Below, in pieces: positions 6,416 through 14,990 of a stretch of DNA of 47,443 nucleotides. The first letter of the stretch is position 1, and each line of letters starts with the position of its first letter. The position numbers and the translations under genes were made by a program. The notes under the pieces are model-generated. The model was given only the letters and a program-made list of their open reading frames with translations, ran no database searches and had not been told where the DNA came from. Source of the DNA: an uncultured Bacillota bacterium (GTDB taxonomy: Bacteria > Bacillota_I > Bacilli_A > RF39 > UBA660); assembly GCA_947165005.1 (NCBI GenBank), contig CAMUYN010000005.1, forward strand, positions 1 through 47,443, given 5' to 3'.

Positions 6416-7140
6416 ACTTCTTTTAAATACAATCCTGCACTTACTGCTGTTTTAGTAGTAACTTTTTTATCTGGATGAGTTAAATAATATTTTATTTTTC
6501 CCAGTTCAGTTTTACCTAGAGATACACTTATTAAATATCCACACATAATTCTAACTTGGTATTTAAGAAAACCATTACTAGTAAAACTAATAGTAACATA
6601 ATTACCTTGTTTTATTACTGATGCTTTTTTAATAGTTCTAACATTAGTATCTTTTTTATCTTCATTCGATATAAAAGCACTAAAATCATGTGTGCCTATA
6701 AAATCTTTTATTTCTTCTTTTAATAGATTTATATCTAATTCTTTATTTAATTGACATATATAATCTTTTTCAATAGGATTATATTCTCCGGTATTTATTT
6801 TATAAACATATGTCTTTTCTTTAACCATATATCTAGCATGAAAATCATCCTTTACTTCTTCAGCACTAATTACATGAATAGTATCAGGAAGTAAGCTATT
6901 TAGGGCTCTTTTTAGCTTATATTCTGTTATTTTAACATCAATATCAGCATGTCCTACTTGTCCCCAAGCAGATACTCCCTTATCCGTTCTTCCACTAGAT
7001 GTAAATTTAGTATTTTTACCATCATTAATATATTTAAGAGCATTTTCTATATTTTCTTGAATAGTATTTTTAATACCTTTTTGTTTTTGATAACCATTAA
7101 ATTTAGACCCATCATAACTAAATGTAATTTTATATCTCAA
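6406..7140 (-). CDS. truA: tRNA pseudouridine synthase A
   Basis: A 244-residue enzyme that makes pseudouridine at positions 38-40 of the tRNA anticodon arm. The N-terminus MRYKITFSYDGSKFNGYQ is the family signature, and SSGRTDKGVSAWGQ holds the catalytic Asp53. DFSAF and FLKYQVRIMCGYLI are the other conserved blocks. The start codon is TTG at 7138-7140, forced by the conserved N-terminus; the upstream ATPase gene ends 4 nt earlier, so the two are probably translationally coupled. truA commonly sits behind the ECF ATPase genes at the end of the ribosomal cluster in Firmicutes, and does so here, although ecfT is missing. It is the last gene of the unit. Confidence 0.96.
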   Translation of the reverse strand: MRYKITFSYDGSKFNGYQKQKGIKNTIQENIENALKYINDGKNTKFTSSGRTDKGVSAWGQVGHADIDVKITEYKLKRALNSLLPDTIHVISAEEVKDDFHARYMVKEKTYVYKINTGEYNPIEKDYICQLNKELDINLLKEEIKDFIGTHDFSAFISNEDKKDTNVRTIKKASVIKQGNYVTISFTSNGFLKYQVRIMCGYLISVSLGKTELGKIKYYLTHPDKKVTTKTAVSAGLYLKEVKY

Positions 7141-7144
7141 AATA

Positions 7145-7834
7145 TCATCTCATTTCTCTATATACAGTTTTAATTAATTCATTGATATTATCTACATTAT
7201 CTAATTTAATTCCTTCTTCTTTCATTTTATTTATAAACTCTACGATAGTAGGAATTCTTATATTCTTTTCTTTTATTAAATCATAATTATCACTATATAT
7301 TTCATATTTATTACCTGAAAGTAATATCTTACCTTCATCTATTATCATTATATCATCAATAAACTCATATATATCATCAATATTAGGACATATAATAATT
7401 ATTGTTTTATTGAAGAATTTTTTTAATTTCATTAATAATTTTAATATCTTAGTTTTTGATTTATAATCTAATGAAAATAATACTTCATCAAATATTAAAT
7501 TATCTGGATTATATAGCATAATTGATGCAATCATTACTTTATATAATTCACTTTCCGATATTGAGTATACACTCTTATCTAATAATTCATTATTTATTTC
7601 AAGCATAGTAATTATTTCATTTTCTCTATCTTGTAATTCTTTTAATCTATAATTATACTCTCTTACATAGTATTCTATTTGATCTTTAACATTATCACAT
7701 TTAACTACATCAGAGTTAATTATACCTATCTTTTTACTTGGTTTAATCTTATTAATAAGTGATGATTTACCTGATCCACTATTACCTATAACCCCTATTA
7801 TTTTATTAGTGTTTAGTACATCTTCTATTTGCAT
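7145..7834 (-). CDS. ECF-type ABC ATPase, divergent (EcfA2 position)
   Basis: A 229-residue ATP-binding protein in the place of EcfA2, the second ATPase of energy-coupling-factor vitamin transporters. The Walker A GNSGSGKSS (about 17-25) is intact and Walker B NLIFDEVLFSLD keeps the catalytic Glu. The signature loop, normally LSGGQ, is SISESEL, and the Q-loop region is short. At 229 residues it is shorter than typical EcfA (about 275-290). It overlaps the upstream ATPase gene by 10 nt and is followed 4 nt later by truA. The stop codon is TGA, the only TGA stop I found in the window. Whether it still drives ECF transport is uncertain because no EcfT gene is present. Confidence 0.75.
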   Translation of the reverse strand: MQIEDVLNTNKIIGVIGNSGSGKSSLINKIKPSKKIGIINSDVVKCDNVKDQIEYYVREYNYRLKELQDRENEIITMLEINNELLDKSVYSISESELYKVMIASIMLYNPDNLIFDEVLFSLDYKSKTKILKLLMKLKKFFNKTIIIICPNIDDIYEFIDDIMIIDEGKILLSGNKYEIYSDNYDLIKEKNIRIPTIVEFINKMKEEGIKLDNVDNINELIKTVYREMR

Positions 7835-8607
7835 AATTCACCTACTATATCATCTAAATTATCATGTATATTATGTAATAAATCATACATTATTAATTTA
7901 TTAGATATTTCTACTTCCCAAGGCTTTTTAAATCCTATTTGACTTAGATTCACATCATTTATTAATTCAGAATATTCGCCATCAAATGAAATGGAATTAT
8001 CTTCTAATACTAATATTCTATCTGAATATTTTAAATCATATATATTAGTAGTACTCATTAATATAGTTACTTCATTTTTTTTAGAATAATCTTTTATGTA
8101 TTTATATAATTCTTCTCTCTTATCTATATCTAATCTTACAAAAGCATTATCTAATATAATTATTTTAGATTCTTTAACTATTGCTTTAATTAATGCTACT
8201 ATTTGATTTTCTGCATAAGATAAATCAAGTGGTGACAGCTTTTCTAGGTATAATAAATTAAATTTATCTAATAGTTTTCTTGCTTTATTTAGTTCAAAAG
8301 GATTTTCTCTTTTTGATTCAAGTATTTCATCTAATATAGTTTTATTAAAAAATTCATTATAAGAACTTATAAATGATACTCTCTTATTCACTTCTTCAAT
8401 ATTATATTTATTTACTTGCATATTATCTACTTTAATATTGTTATTAGTTATTAATAGACCTCCAAGTAGTTTTAATAATGTAGTTTTACCAGAGCCATTT
8501 TCACCAATTATAGAGACAAAGGTGCCTGAATTGATATTTAAGCTAATATTATCAAATAAAACTCTATCTTCTATTTCATAATTTATATGTGCTTCTATTA
8601 TATTCAT
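7825..8607 (-). CDS. ECF-type ABC ATPase, divergent (EcfA1 position)
   Basis: A 260-residue ABC ATPase in the EcfA1 position downstream of the ribosomal cluster. Walker A is normal (GENGSGKTT, about 36-44). The signature region reads LSYAENQ in place of LSGGQ. Walker B reads KIIILDNAFVRLD, so the catalytic Glu that should follow the Asp is Asn. This suggests weak or absent hydrolysis at its site, with activity resting on the partner protein. I chose the ATG at 8605-8607, which has AGAGG eight bases upstream; the in-frame GTG at 8616 overlaps that ribosome site. A possible -10 TATAAT lies just after the upstream terminator. Confidence 0.77.
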   Translation of the reverse strand: MNIIEAHINYEIEDRVLFDNISLNINSGTFVSIIGENGSGKTTLLKLLGGLLITNNNIKVDNMQVNKYNIEEVNKRVSFISSYNEFFNKTILDEILESKRENPFELNKARKLLDKFNLLYLEKLSPLDLSYAENQIVALIKAIVKESKIIILDNAFVRLDIDKREELYKYIKDYSKKNEVTILMSTTNIYDLKYSDRILVLEDNSISFDGEYSELINDVNLSQIGFKKPWEVEISNKLIMYDLLHNIHDNLDDIVGELCK

Positions 8608-8654
8608 ATCAAACACCTCTAAACAAGTTTTTATTATACTAAAAAAGAATAAAA

Positions 8655-8682
8655 AAAGAAATTACTTTTTTGTAATTTCTTT
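8655..8682 (-). terminator. Intrinsic terminator after the DUF1292-like gene
   Basis: An 11-bp perfect stem (8655-8665 with 8672-8682, AAAGAAATTAC arms) is followed by a T-run on the minus strand. It separates the gene at 8681-8935 from the ATPase operon. Confidence 0.85.
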
Positions 8683-8935
8683 AATTTATATTATTTTGTT
8701 TTGACTCTATTTTTTCTTTAAACATAGTGCCTAAAGTTTTTAATAAATATTTATCGGTAACTTCGCTTAAAACAGTCTTTCCATTTTTAATTTCTTGAAT
8801 AACAATCTTTGTATCATTTTCTTCTTCTACGTTTAATATTAAATCATAAATATCATATTCATACATTAATGATTCTAAAACAAAATATTGTTTTCCATTA
8901 TATAGAGTAACTAATTCATATTCTAATTTATCCAT
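8681..8935 (-). CDS. Small DUF1292-like protein
   Basis: An 84-residue cytoplasmic protein with the pattern LVTLYNGKQYFVLESLMYEYDIYDLILNV, which resembles the DUF1292 (YrzB) family: a small beta-rich domain of unknown function that is widespread in Bacillota. The C-terminus is a helical basic segment. It lies 2 nt behind the coiled-coil gene and shares its promoter at 9696-9724, so the two products may act together. A second DUF1292 protein is encoded at 45883-46143. The family match is moderate. Confidence 0.55.
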   Translation of the reverse strand: MDKLEYELVTLYNGKQYFVLESLMYEYDIYDLILNVEEENDTKIVIQEIKNGKTVLSEVTDKYLLKTLGTMFKEKIESKQNNIN

Positions 8936-8937
8936 AA

Positions 8938-9669
8938 TTATTCTCCTATCAATCCATTAAGATATGGGAAGACATGTCCTTCCATAACTTCTTTAGAACC
9001 ATATATTTCATTTATAACATCTTCTCTTGATTCATGAGAAACAACTTCATTATCATCATGAGTTTCTATTATTTCTGAAGTAGGTATTACTGTTGGTTCT
9101 TCTACAGGAACTTCAGTTACCTTTGGTTCTTCTATAACTGGTTCTTCCTTCTTTTCACCGATTGATTCAAGAACAGTAGATAATTCAGTTTTTCTATTTT
9201 CATATTCTTTAGATAAATCATCATTTAGTTTTTCTTGTTCCTCTTCTAAAGCTCTCTTTAAACTTTCATTATCAGATGCAATATCAATTGCATTTTTAAT
9301 TAATCCCATTTTAGAAGCATATGCATCATTTATGTTCATTAAAGAAGATATATAAGATTGTTTTTTAGATTCTTGTTCAGATTTAATGGATTCAAGATTT
9401 TCTTTTTCTTTAGATAATTCAGATTCTCTATCACTAAATATTTTAGCTTGATCTTCTTTTTCTTTTTCTAAAGATGCTTTGAATTCTTCTAGTCTTCTTT
9501 CAAACTCTTTTTCTTTTTCTTCTATTTCATTTTTTAATTCAGCTTCTCTAGAAACAACATCTTCAATTTTAGTATTGAATATTTCTAAAGCTTTTTCATC
9601 TTCTTCTAAATATTCTGATAATTCCTTTGGAACAACTATTTCATTAGTTTCTAATACTTCTGTATCCAT
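8938..9669 (-). CDS. Acidic coiled-coil protein of unknown function
   Basis: A 243-residue soluble protein dominated by a long coiled coil (about residues 35-165, rich in Glu, Lys and Leu, with segments such as KNEIEEKEKEFERRLEEF). A Pro/Glu/Val-rich stretch follows (EEPVIEEPKVTEVPVEEP), then a short C-terminal tail that may fold (VINEIYGSKEVMEGHVFPYL). No catalytic motif is visible. I placed the start at the ATG 9667-9669, with AGAGG eight bases upstream; a GTG nine bases earlier overlaps that site. A perfect consensus promoter precedes it. The role is unknown; a structural or scaffold function is possible but not shown. Confidence 0.7.
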   Translation of the reverse strand: MDTEVLETNEIVVPKELSEYLEEDEKALEIFNTKIEDVVSREAELKNEIEEKEKEFERRLEEFKASLEKEKEDQAKIFSDRESELSKEKENLESIKSEQESKKQSYISSLMNINDAYASKMGLIKNAIDIASDNESLKRALEEEQEKLNDDLSKEYENRKTELSTVLESIGEKKEEPVIEEPKVTEVPVEEPTVIPTSEIIETHDDNEVVSHESREDVINEIYGSKEVMEGHVFPYLNGLIGE

Positions 9670-9695
9670 AACCAACACCTCTTATTCTATATAGC

Positions 9696-9724
9696 ATTAT
9701 ATCAATTTCTAAAATCTATGTCAA
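9696..9724 (-). promoter_or_regulatory. Perfect consensus sigma-A promoter
   Basis: On the minus strand TTGACA (9719-9724), a 17-bp spacer and TATAAT (9696-9701). Both hexamers are exact consensus, so the coiled-coil/DUF1292-like pair is probably highly expressed. Confidence 0.9.
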
Positions 9725-9749
9725 TTGATTTAACCTAATTTAGAATAAA

Positions 9750-9778
9750 AAAACTAAAGACTTTTTGTCTTTAGTTTT
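9750..9778 (-). terminator. Intrinsic terminator after the 234-residue membrane protein gene
   Basis: A 12-bp perfect stem (9750-9761 with 9767-9778, AAAACTAAAGAC arms, 5-nt loop) is followed by T on the minus strand and overlaps the stop codon. Confidence 0.87.
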
Positions 9779-10481
9779 AATTGCTATTTTGAGCACTACA
9801 ATATTCAAGTGTTTCTGATAACTTAGTTTCAGTGAATTCACCATTTTCTACTTTTATTAAATATTCTACTAATATTTGATTTGATCCATCTGAATTAGCC
9901 TTAGATGTATCACAATCATATCTTGTGAATGAGTTTTCTCCTACTTTAAAGTATTCACTAAAGTTTTCAGGTATTGAGTCAGTCGAAACAAGAATACTTG
10001 AATATGTTTTTACTAATTCTAAATCACTATTATATACATCTATCTTATAAGCATTTGGACTAATTGCAGATGCTGTACCCATAGCTAAATAATCTCCAAT
10101 TACTGCAATTTTATCCAATTTTCTAGCTCCACCTATAAGTATTTTTTTTGAATCTATAGTTATATAATTTTCGTTTGATTCATCTTGATCATTATATACA
10201 TCATCCATATCAATATATGTTTTTATTGTTTGTTTTTTACCACCTAGTTCAAATACTATTTCTTTTTCACATATACCTGTTGTATTTGTACAAATATCTG
10301 CAAGTGATAATTCCTTTTCTAATGTAAGTTTATCATCTTCTGTTTTAACATCACATTTATTACATACTGGACATGATGATTCCTTTATGAATTTATCATA
10401 AAGAATAAATCCTACTAATCCTAATATTACTATTATTAATAGAATTAAAGTTAATATTAACCCTTTTTTATTATTTTCCAT
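9777..10481 (-). CDS. Membrane-anchored protein of unknown function with Cys cluster
   Basis: A 234-residue protein I do not recognise. It has a short cytoplasmic N-terminus, one membrane helix (about residues 8-30), then CPVCNKC, a compact Cys cluster that could bind metal or form disulfides just outside the membrane. The rest is an external beta-rich domain with two further cysteines in DICTNTTGICEKE and ones at RYDCDT and EYCSAQ. It sits 14 nt behind the gene at 10496-11074. That gene has the same architecture (membrane helix, CDC cluster, acidic linker, beta domain), so the pair may be distant paralogues in one operon. Confidence 0.65.
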   Translation of the reverse strand: MENNKKGLILTLILLIIVILGLVGFILYDKFIKESSCPVCNKCDVKTEDDKLTLEKELSLADICTNTTGICEKEIVFELGGKKQTIKTYIDMDDVYNDQDESNENYITIDSKKILIGGARKLDKIAVIGDYLAMGTASAISPNAYKIDVYNSDLELVKTYSSILVSTDSIPENFSEYFKVGENSFTRYDCDTSKANSDGSNQILVEYLIKVENGEFTETKLSETLEYCSAQNSN

Positions 10482-10495
10482 ATTAACTCCACCCC

Positions 10496-11074
10496 TTATC
10501 TATCTACTCCATCTCCTGCTAATAAATTATAGTCATTTAAATTATAAGCAGTTCCATCTGATTTATATGCTAAAACTTTATTGATAGTTGCATTACCTTC
10601 TTCATCATATGGGTCTACTTGTTCTAACTTAACTACATCAGTTACACCAGCAATAGTATTATGTGTATAATTGTTTCTTAAATATATATCAGAATATCTC
10701 ATATATTCAACTGTACCATCTTCCATTAAGAAGAAATATACTGTACCCATATTATTACTTAAAACACCTTCAAAAATAGATTTTACATTTTTATCAAATG
10801 TTAATGTGGCTTCTTTAGACATCCCTAAGTCTGGTCTTTCTTCTGCCAATTTATTTACTATTTTTACTGTATTTTGATCAATAGTCATATCCAAATGCCA
10901 ACGATCTTGTTCTTCTTCAGAAGTTGAATCATCAATTGTTTCAGATTCTTCAGTAGTTTTATAATGACAATCACATTCCGTTGTAGGTTTATTTGAAACC
11001 TTATCAATCACAACAAATATTCCAAGCCCCAATGCAATTACTGCTAAAATTATAATTAAAATATTCTTTTTCAT
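10496..11074 (-). CDS. Membrane-anchored protein of unknown function
   Basis: A 192-residue protein with an N-terminal membrane helix (about residues 4-24), the cysteine-containing stretch TECDCHYK, an acidic Ser/Glu linker, and an external domain with VYFFLMEDGTVEYMRYSDIYLRN and a later KSDGTAYNLNDYNLL. The two DGT turns resemble short beta-propeller or hairpin repeats. A TATAAT at about 11100 may be its -10. It is the first gene of a two-gene unit ending at the terminator at 9750-9778. No function can be assigned. Confidence 0.65.
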   Translation of the reverse strand: MKKNILIIILAVIALGLGIFVVIDKVSNKPTTECDCHYKTTEESETIDDSTSEEEQDRWHLDMTIDQNTVKIVNKLAEERPDLGMSKEATLTFDKNVKSIFEGVLSNNMGTVYFFLMEDGTVEYMRYSDIYLRNNYTHNTIAGVTDVVKLEQVDPYDEEGNATINKVLAYKSDGTAYNLNDYNLLAGDGVDR

Positions 11075-11166
11075 TGTTTTACCTCTTTCTGTTTTGATTA
11101 TATCATTGATTAAGATAAATAAATGATGGTTATTTATAAATTAGTAAAATTGATGTAAAAAAAAGA

Positions 11167-11210
11167 GATGCTAGTAATTATACTAATTCTAGTATAACTA
11201 CTAATGCATC
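11167..11210 (-). terminator. Terminator of the ribosomal super-operon
   Basis: A long, nearly perfect hairpin (arms GATGC + TAGTAATTATACTA from 11167 to 11185, paired with 11190-11210, loop of 4 nt) is followed on the minus strand by CTCTTTTTTTT. It overlaps the 3' end of rplQ. It is the strongest terminator in the window, which suits the end of a highly expressed operon. Confidence 0.9.
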
Positions 11211-11519
11211 GTCTCCTCTTCTATTTTCTTTCTTAAGAATTCTAGTGTATCCACCATTTCTTTCTGCATATCTTGGGGCTAATTCATTGAATAGTTTTTC
11301 AATACACTTTTTATCGTTATGTAAGAATGCATATGCTTTTCTTCTTGAAACTAAATCACCGTTTTTACCATATGTAATCATCTTTTCTACAAATTTTCTT
11401 GTTTCTTTTGCTCTATCAACTGTAGTTTCGATTCTTTCATTCATAATAACAGCTTTAGTTAAATTAGCAAGCATACTTCTTCTATGTTTAGAATCTCTTC
11501 CTAATTTTCTATATGCCAT
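11178..11519 (-). CDS. rplQ: 50S ribosomal protein L17
   Basis: A 113-residue large-subunit protein that lies near the exit tunnel. The N-terminus [20 protein letters not shown] and the block [19 protein letters not shown] are diagnostic. Length is close to the usual 116-120. It is the last gene of the alpha part of the operon, 8 nt behind rpoA, and its stop region is built into the terminator. Confidence 0.98.
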   Translation of the reverse strand: MAYRKLGRDSKHRRSMLANLTKAVIMNERIETTVDRAKETRKFVEKMITYGKNGDLVSRRKAYAFLHNDKKCIEKLFNELAPRYAERNGGYTRILKKENRRGDDALVVILELV

Positions 11520-11527
11520 AAATCCTC

Positions 11528-12478
11528 CTAATCATCGTTCTTGAAAGAAAGTCCCATAGCTTTAACTTTATCTAACACTTCTTTTAATGATTTCTTTCCT
11601 AAGTTTCTGATTTTCATCATATCGCTTTCTTTTCTGTTAACTAGATCTTGCATAGTATTAATACCTGATCTCTTTAAGCAGTTATAAGCTCTTACTGAGA
11701 ATTCCATATCATCAATTGAAGTTTCTAAAGCTTTTACTTTTGGATCTTCTTCTTTTTCAGCCATAATTCCTGTAACATCAGCAATTTCATTTAATTTAGT
11801 TAATATATCTAAATGTTCAATTAAAATTCTACTTGCTAAAGCAATTGCTTCTTCAGCACGCATTGAACCATTTGTCCATATTTCCATTATTAACTTATCA
11901 TAGTTAGTTGATTGACCAACTCTGGCTTCTTCAACTTCATAATTAACTCTTTCAATTGGAGAATAATTAGAATCCATAGATATAGTTCCAACTTTAGCTT
12001 TCTTTAATAATTTCTTATTAGCTTCTGCACGAACATATCCTCTTCCATTTCCAACAGTAATTTCCATGTTAAGTTTACCACCTTTAACGATAGTACAAAT
12101 AACTTGGTCTTTATTGATTATTTCAACATCAGTTGGACATTCAATATCTCCTGCTGTTACAACTCCCTCTTTATTAGTGTTAATAGTTAATACTTGTTCT
12201 TCTTCAGATAAGTTGTTAACAATAACATTCTTTAAATTTAAAACTATTGTAGTAACATCTTCATAGATTCCATCAATTGTTTCAAATTCATGATTAACTC
12301 CTTCAATATTAATTGAAGTAATTGCACTTCCTGGTAAGCTAGAAAGCATTACTCTTCTTAAAGCATTACCTAAAGTTAAACCAAACCCTTTTTCTAGTGG
12401 TTCAAGTTCAAATTTACCATAGTTACTAGTTTCATCATATTCAGTAACTTTATATTGTGGTTTTTCGAATTTTATCAT
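11528..12478 (-). CDS. rpoA: RNA polymerase alpha subunit
   Basis: A 316-residue subunit that nucleates assembly of RNA polymerase (N-terminal domain) and contacts promoters and activators (C-terminal domain). The N-terminal domain carries [21 protein letters not shown]; the C-terminal domain (about 240-316) has [13 protein letters not shown] and [11 protein letters not shown], the helix-hairpin-helix DNA-binding part. I placed the start at the ATG 12476-12478 ([10 protein letters not shown]), which has AAGGAG upstream. A longer frame to 12532 overlaps rpsK and lacks conservation. Confidence 0.98.
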   Translation of the reverse strand: MIKFEKPQYKVTEYDETSNYGKFELEPLEKGFGLTLGNALRRVMLSSLPGSAITSINIEGVNHEFETIDGIYEDVTTIVLNLKNVIVNNLSEEEQVLTINTNKEGVVTAGDIECPTDVEIINKDQVICTIVKGGKLNMEITVGNGRGYVRAEANKKLLKKAKVGTISMDSNYSPIERVNYEVEEARVGQSTNYDKLIMEIWTNGSMRAEEAIALASRILIEHLDILTKLNEIADVTGIMAEKEEDPKVKALETSIDDMEFSVRAYNCLKRSGINTMQDLVNRKESDMMKIRNLGKKSLKEVLDKVKAMGLSFKNDD

Positions 12479-12501
12479 TTTAACACACTCCTTTTTATTT
12501 A

Positions 12502-12885
12502 TTATCCTCTTGGACGTTTTGGTGGACGACAACCATTATGTGGAATTGGTGTATCGTCTGTAATTGACATTATTTCAAGTCCTGCAACTTGAAGAGCTCT
12601 TATTGCAGTTTCTCTACCTGGACCAAGTCCTCTTACATAAACGTCAATTTTTCTCATACCTGCATCATATGCTCCTTTAGCAGCAGCTTCAGCAGCTACT
12701 TGTGCAGCATATGGAGTAGATTTCTTTGCACTCTTAAATCCAACTGCTCCTGGAGCTGACCAACTAATAGCATTTCCTTCTGGGTCAGTAATTGTAACAA
12801 TTGTATTGTTAAAAGATGCTTTTATATGAGCTGCTCCAACAGGAACATTCTTTTTAACTTTTCTTTTTCTTGCTTTATAAGCCAT
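12502..12885 (-). CDS. rpsK: 30S ribosomal protein S11
   Basis: A 127-residue protein of the small-subunit platform. [19 protein letters not shown] and the C-terminal [18 protein letters not shown] are signature blocks. A strong TTAGGAGGAAAT site precedes the ATG. It follows rpsM by 21 nt in the usual order. Confidence 0.98.
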   Translation of the reverse strand: MAYKARKRKVKKNVPVGAAHIKASFNNTIVTITDPEGNAISWSAPGAVGFKSAKKSTPYAAQVAAEAAAKGAYDAGMRKIDVYVRGLGPGRETAIRALQVAGLEIMSITDDTPIPHNGCRPPKRPRG

Positions 12886-12906
12886 ACAAAATTTCCTCCT
12901 AACCTA

Positions 12907-13272
12907 TTATTTCTTTTTATTTGCAATTGTCTTTGGTTTACCCTTACGAGTTCTAGCATTAGTTCTAGTTCTTTGACCTCTAACAGGTAATCCTTTTTTA
13001 TGACGAAGACCTTGATAAGAACCAATTTCCATCTTATTCTTGATGTTCATTGCAACTTCTCTTCTTAAATCTCCTTCAACTGCGTGTTTATCAATTTCTT
13101 TTCTTAATGCTGCAACTTCATCATCTGTTAAATCTTTTGCTTTCTTAGCTTTATCAACTTTAGCAGCTGTACAGATTTCATCAGATAATTTTTGTCCAAT
13201 ACCATAAATTGAAGTTAATGCTATCCAAATATTCTTTTCATTTGGTAGATCTACACCTTTAATACGTGCCAT
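12907..13272 (-). CDS. rpsM: 30S ribosomal protein S13
   Basis: A 121-residue protein of the small-subunit head that contacts P-site tRNA through its basic tail. [19 protein letters not shown] and the tail [19 protein letters not shown] are diagnostic. The ATG is preceded by AATAGGAGG. It lies between rpmJ and rpsK as in other Bacillota. Confidence 0.98.
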   Translation of the reverse strand: MARIKGVDLPNEKNIWIALTSIYGIGQKLSDEICTAAKVDKAKKAKDLTDDEVAALRKEIDKHAVEGDLRREVAMNIKNKMEIGSYQGLRHKKGLPVRGQRTRTNARTRKGKPKTIANKKK

Positions 13273-13288
13273 AAACTAATACCTCCTA

Positions 13289-13402
13289 TTAACCTTGTCT
13301 TTGTTTGTGTTTAGGGTTACTACAAATAACTCTAACTACACCTTTTCTTTTAATAATTCTGCATTTGTCGCAGATTTTTTTAACTGAAGATCTAACTTTC
13401 AT
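13289..13402 (-). CDS. rpmJ: 50S ribosomal protein L36
   Basis: A 37-residue protein found by direct translation, too short for most gene callers. It opens [15 protein letters not shown] and ends NPKHKQRQG. Cys11, Cys14, Cys27 and His32 form the zinc site, so this is the zinc-binding (C+) form. It sits between infA and rpsM, its standard place. Confidence 0.98.
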   Translation of the reverse strand: MKVRSSVKKICDKCRIIKRKGVVRVICSNPKHKQRQG

Positions 13403-13413
13403 ATTTTTCTCTC

Positions 13414-13632
13414 CTATCTTTTATTCCATATTATGCGCCCATGTGTTATATCTACTGGTGATAATTCTAAGATAACTGTATCGCCTGGTAAGATACGAAT
13501 GTTATTCATTCGTATTTTACCAGAAACATGAGCTTCTACAGTATAACCATTTTCAAGTTCTACTTTAAATTTTCCTCCTGGTAAAACATCAATAACTTTA
13601 CCTTCTACTTCTATTACATCGTTTTTTGCCAT
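13414..13632 (-). CDS. infA: Translation initiation factor IF-1
   Basis: A 72-residue OB-fold protein that blocks the A site during initiation. [37 protein letters not shown] and the C-terminal GRIIWNKR are diagnostic and the length is exactly typical. Its ATG overlaps the map stop codon (TAATG), so it is translationally coupled to map. Confidence 0.98.
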   Translation of the reverse strand: MAKNDVIEVEGKVIDVLPGGKFKVELENGYTVEAHVSGKIRMNNIRILPGDTVILELSPVDITHGRIIWNKR

Positions 13633-14384
13633 TATTTATCAACTCCTGTCAATAATATTGGACCGTCTTTTGTTATAGCAATAGTATGTTCATAATGTGC
13701 TGCATTTGATCCATCATAGGTAACTGCAGTTAAATCATTATCTAATATATCTATTTCTTCAGAACCAAATGTTAACATTGGTTCAATAGCTATTACCATA
13801 CCTTCTTTAAGAAGTGGTCCTGTTCCTTCTTTACCATAATTTGGTACACTTGGATCTTCATGTACTGAAGTTCCAACACCATGACCTACGAACTCTCTAA
13901 CAACACCAAGGTGATGTTTTGTCGCATATTCATAAACGGCATGTCCAATATCACCAACTCTATTGCCAACCCTAGCTTTCTTTATACCCTCATAAAGAGC
14001 TTTTTCTGTATGCTCCATTAAATATTTATCATTATCAGATATATTACCGACAGCATACGTCCATCCTGAATCACCATGATATCCTTTATAACAAGCACCT
14101 ATATCAACAGTAATTATGTCTCCATTTTTTAATTTATAGTTACTTGGATATCCATGCACTACGCAATCATTAACTGATGTACATACTGAATATGGAAATC
14201 CTTCACATCCTTTAAAAGATGGAGTACATCCCTTACTTCTTATAAATTCTTCACAAAGTCTATCAATTTCTTTTGTTGTGATTCCCTCTTTTATAAAAGG
14301 TTTAATATATTGATGAGTTTGGTAAACGACATTACCAGCTTGTTTTAATAATTCAATTTCTCTTGGAGATTTAATTGTAATCAT
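13632..14384 (-). CDS. map: Methionine aminopeptidase type I
   Basis: A 250-residue metalloenzyme that removes the initiator methionine from new proteins. The five metal ligands are visible in their usual blocks: Asp in TVDIGA, Asp in HGDSGW, His in FVGHGVG, Glu in AIEPML and the last Glu in HYEHTIAI. It overlaps both neighbours by one base (TAATG junctions with adk upstream and infA downstream). The order adk-map-infA is the Bacillota norm. Confidence 0.97.
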   Translation of the reverse strand: MITIKSPREIELLKQAGNVVYQTHQYIKPFIKEGITTKEIDRLCEEFIRSKGCTPSFKGCEGFPYSVCTSVNDCVVHGYPSNYKLKNGDIITVDIGACYKGYHGDSGWTYAVGNISDNDKYLMEHTEKALYEGIKKARVGNRVGDIGHAVYEYATKHHLGVVREFVGHGVGTSVHEDPSVPNYGKEGTGPLLKEGMVIAIEPMLTFGSEEIDILDNDLTAVTYDGSNAAHYEHTIAITKDGPILLTGVDK

Positions 14385-14989
14385 TATCTCATCTCCTTAT
14401 CTAAATTATTATATAAACTTTCTAGAGTATCATCATTATAAATTCTAATTAATTTATCTTTATAATAATCTACTAAAGGTTTTGTTTCTTTAAGATATGT
14501 ATCATATCTCTTTTCAAATACTTCTTTAGTATCATCTTCTCTAGTTATTAAATTACCACCACATATCATGCATACTTTACTATCAATTAAATCTTTATTA
14601 TAGACTTTCTTGCAATCTTCACAAGTTAATCTATTAATTACTCTCTTAGCTGCTATTTCTCTATCTATATCTATAAATATAACTTTTTCTAAATTAATAT
14701 TATTTTCTTCAAATAAAGAATCTAATAATTTAGCTTGTTTTATATTTCTAGGTATACCATCTAAAATTATATTATCCTTTTTAATATTCTTATTTAATAC
14801 ATCCATAACTAATTCATCAGAAACAAATTTACCATTATCAATTAAAGATTTGATTTCTTTATTTTTTAATGCTTCATTTCTTAATAAACTACCTGATGAT
14901 ATATGTTTATAATTATATTTATTTTCTATATAATCAGATGCTGTACCTTTTCCAGCTCCTGGAGAAGCTAGTAAAATAATGCACTTCAT
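14384..14989 (-). CDS. adk: Adenylate kinase
   Basis: A 201-residue enzyme that interconverts AMP + ATP and 2 ADP. The P-loop is SPGAGKGT (about residues 9-16), with Ser in place of the more common Ala or Pro context. The NMP-binding helix HISSGSLLRNE and DGIPRN (usually DGFPRT) follow. The LID carries four cysteines (TCEDC and VCMIC), so it binds zinc as in many Gram-positive enzymes. It is slightly shorter than the usual 212-217. It lies between secY and map. Confidence 0.95.
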   Translation of the reverse strand: MKCIILLASPGAGKGTASDYIENKYNYKHISSGSLLRNEALKNKEIKSLIDNGKFVSDELVMDVLNKNIKKDNIILDGIPRNIKQAKLLDSLFEENNINLEKVIFIDIDREIAAKRVINRLTCEDCKKVYNKDLIDSKVCMICGGNLITREDDTKEVFEKRYDTYLKETKPLVDYYKDKLIRIYNDDTLESLYNNLDKEMR

Positions 14990-14990
14990 A

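Noticed and set aside
12479-12532. Longer N-terminus for rpoA
   Set aside because: It overlaps rpsK, lacks conserved sequence, and the shorter ATG has a good ribosome site. Similar upstream extensions of rpsH, rplE, rplP and rpsJ were rejected for the same reason.
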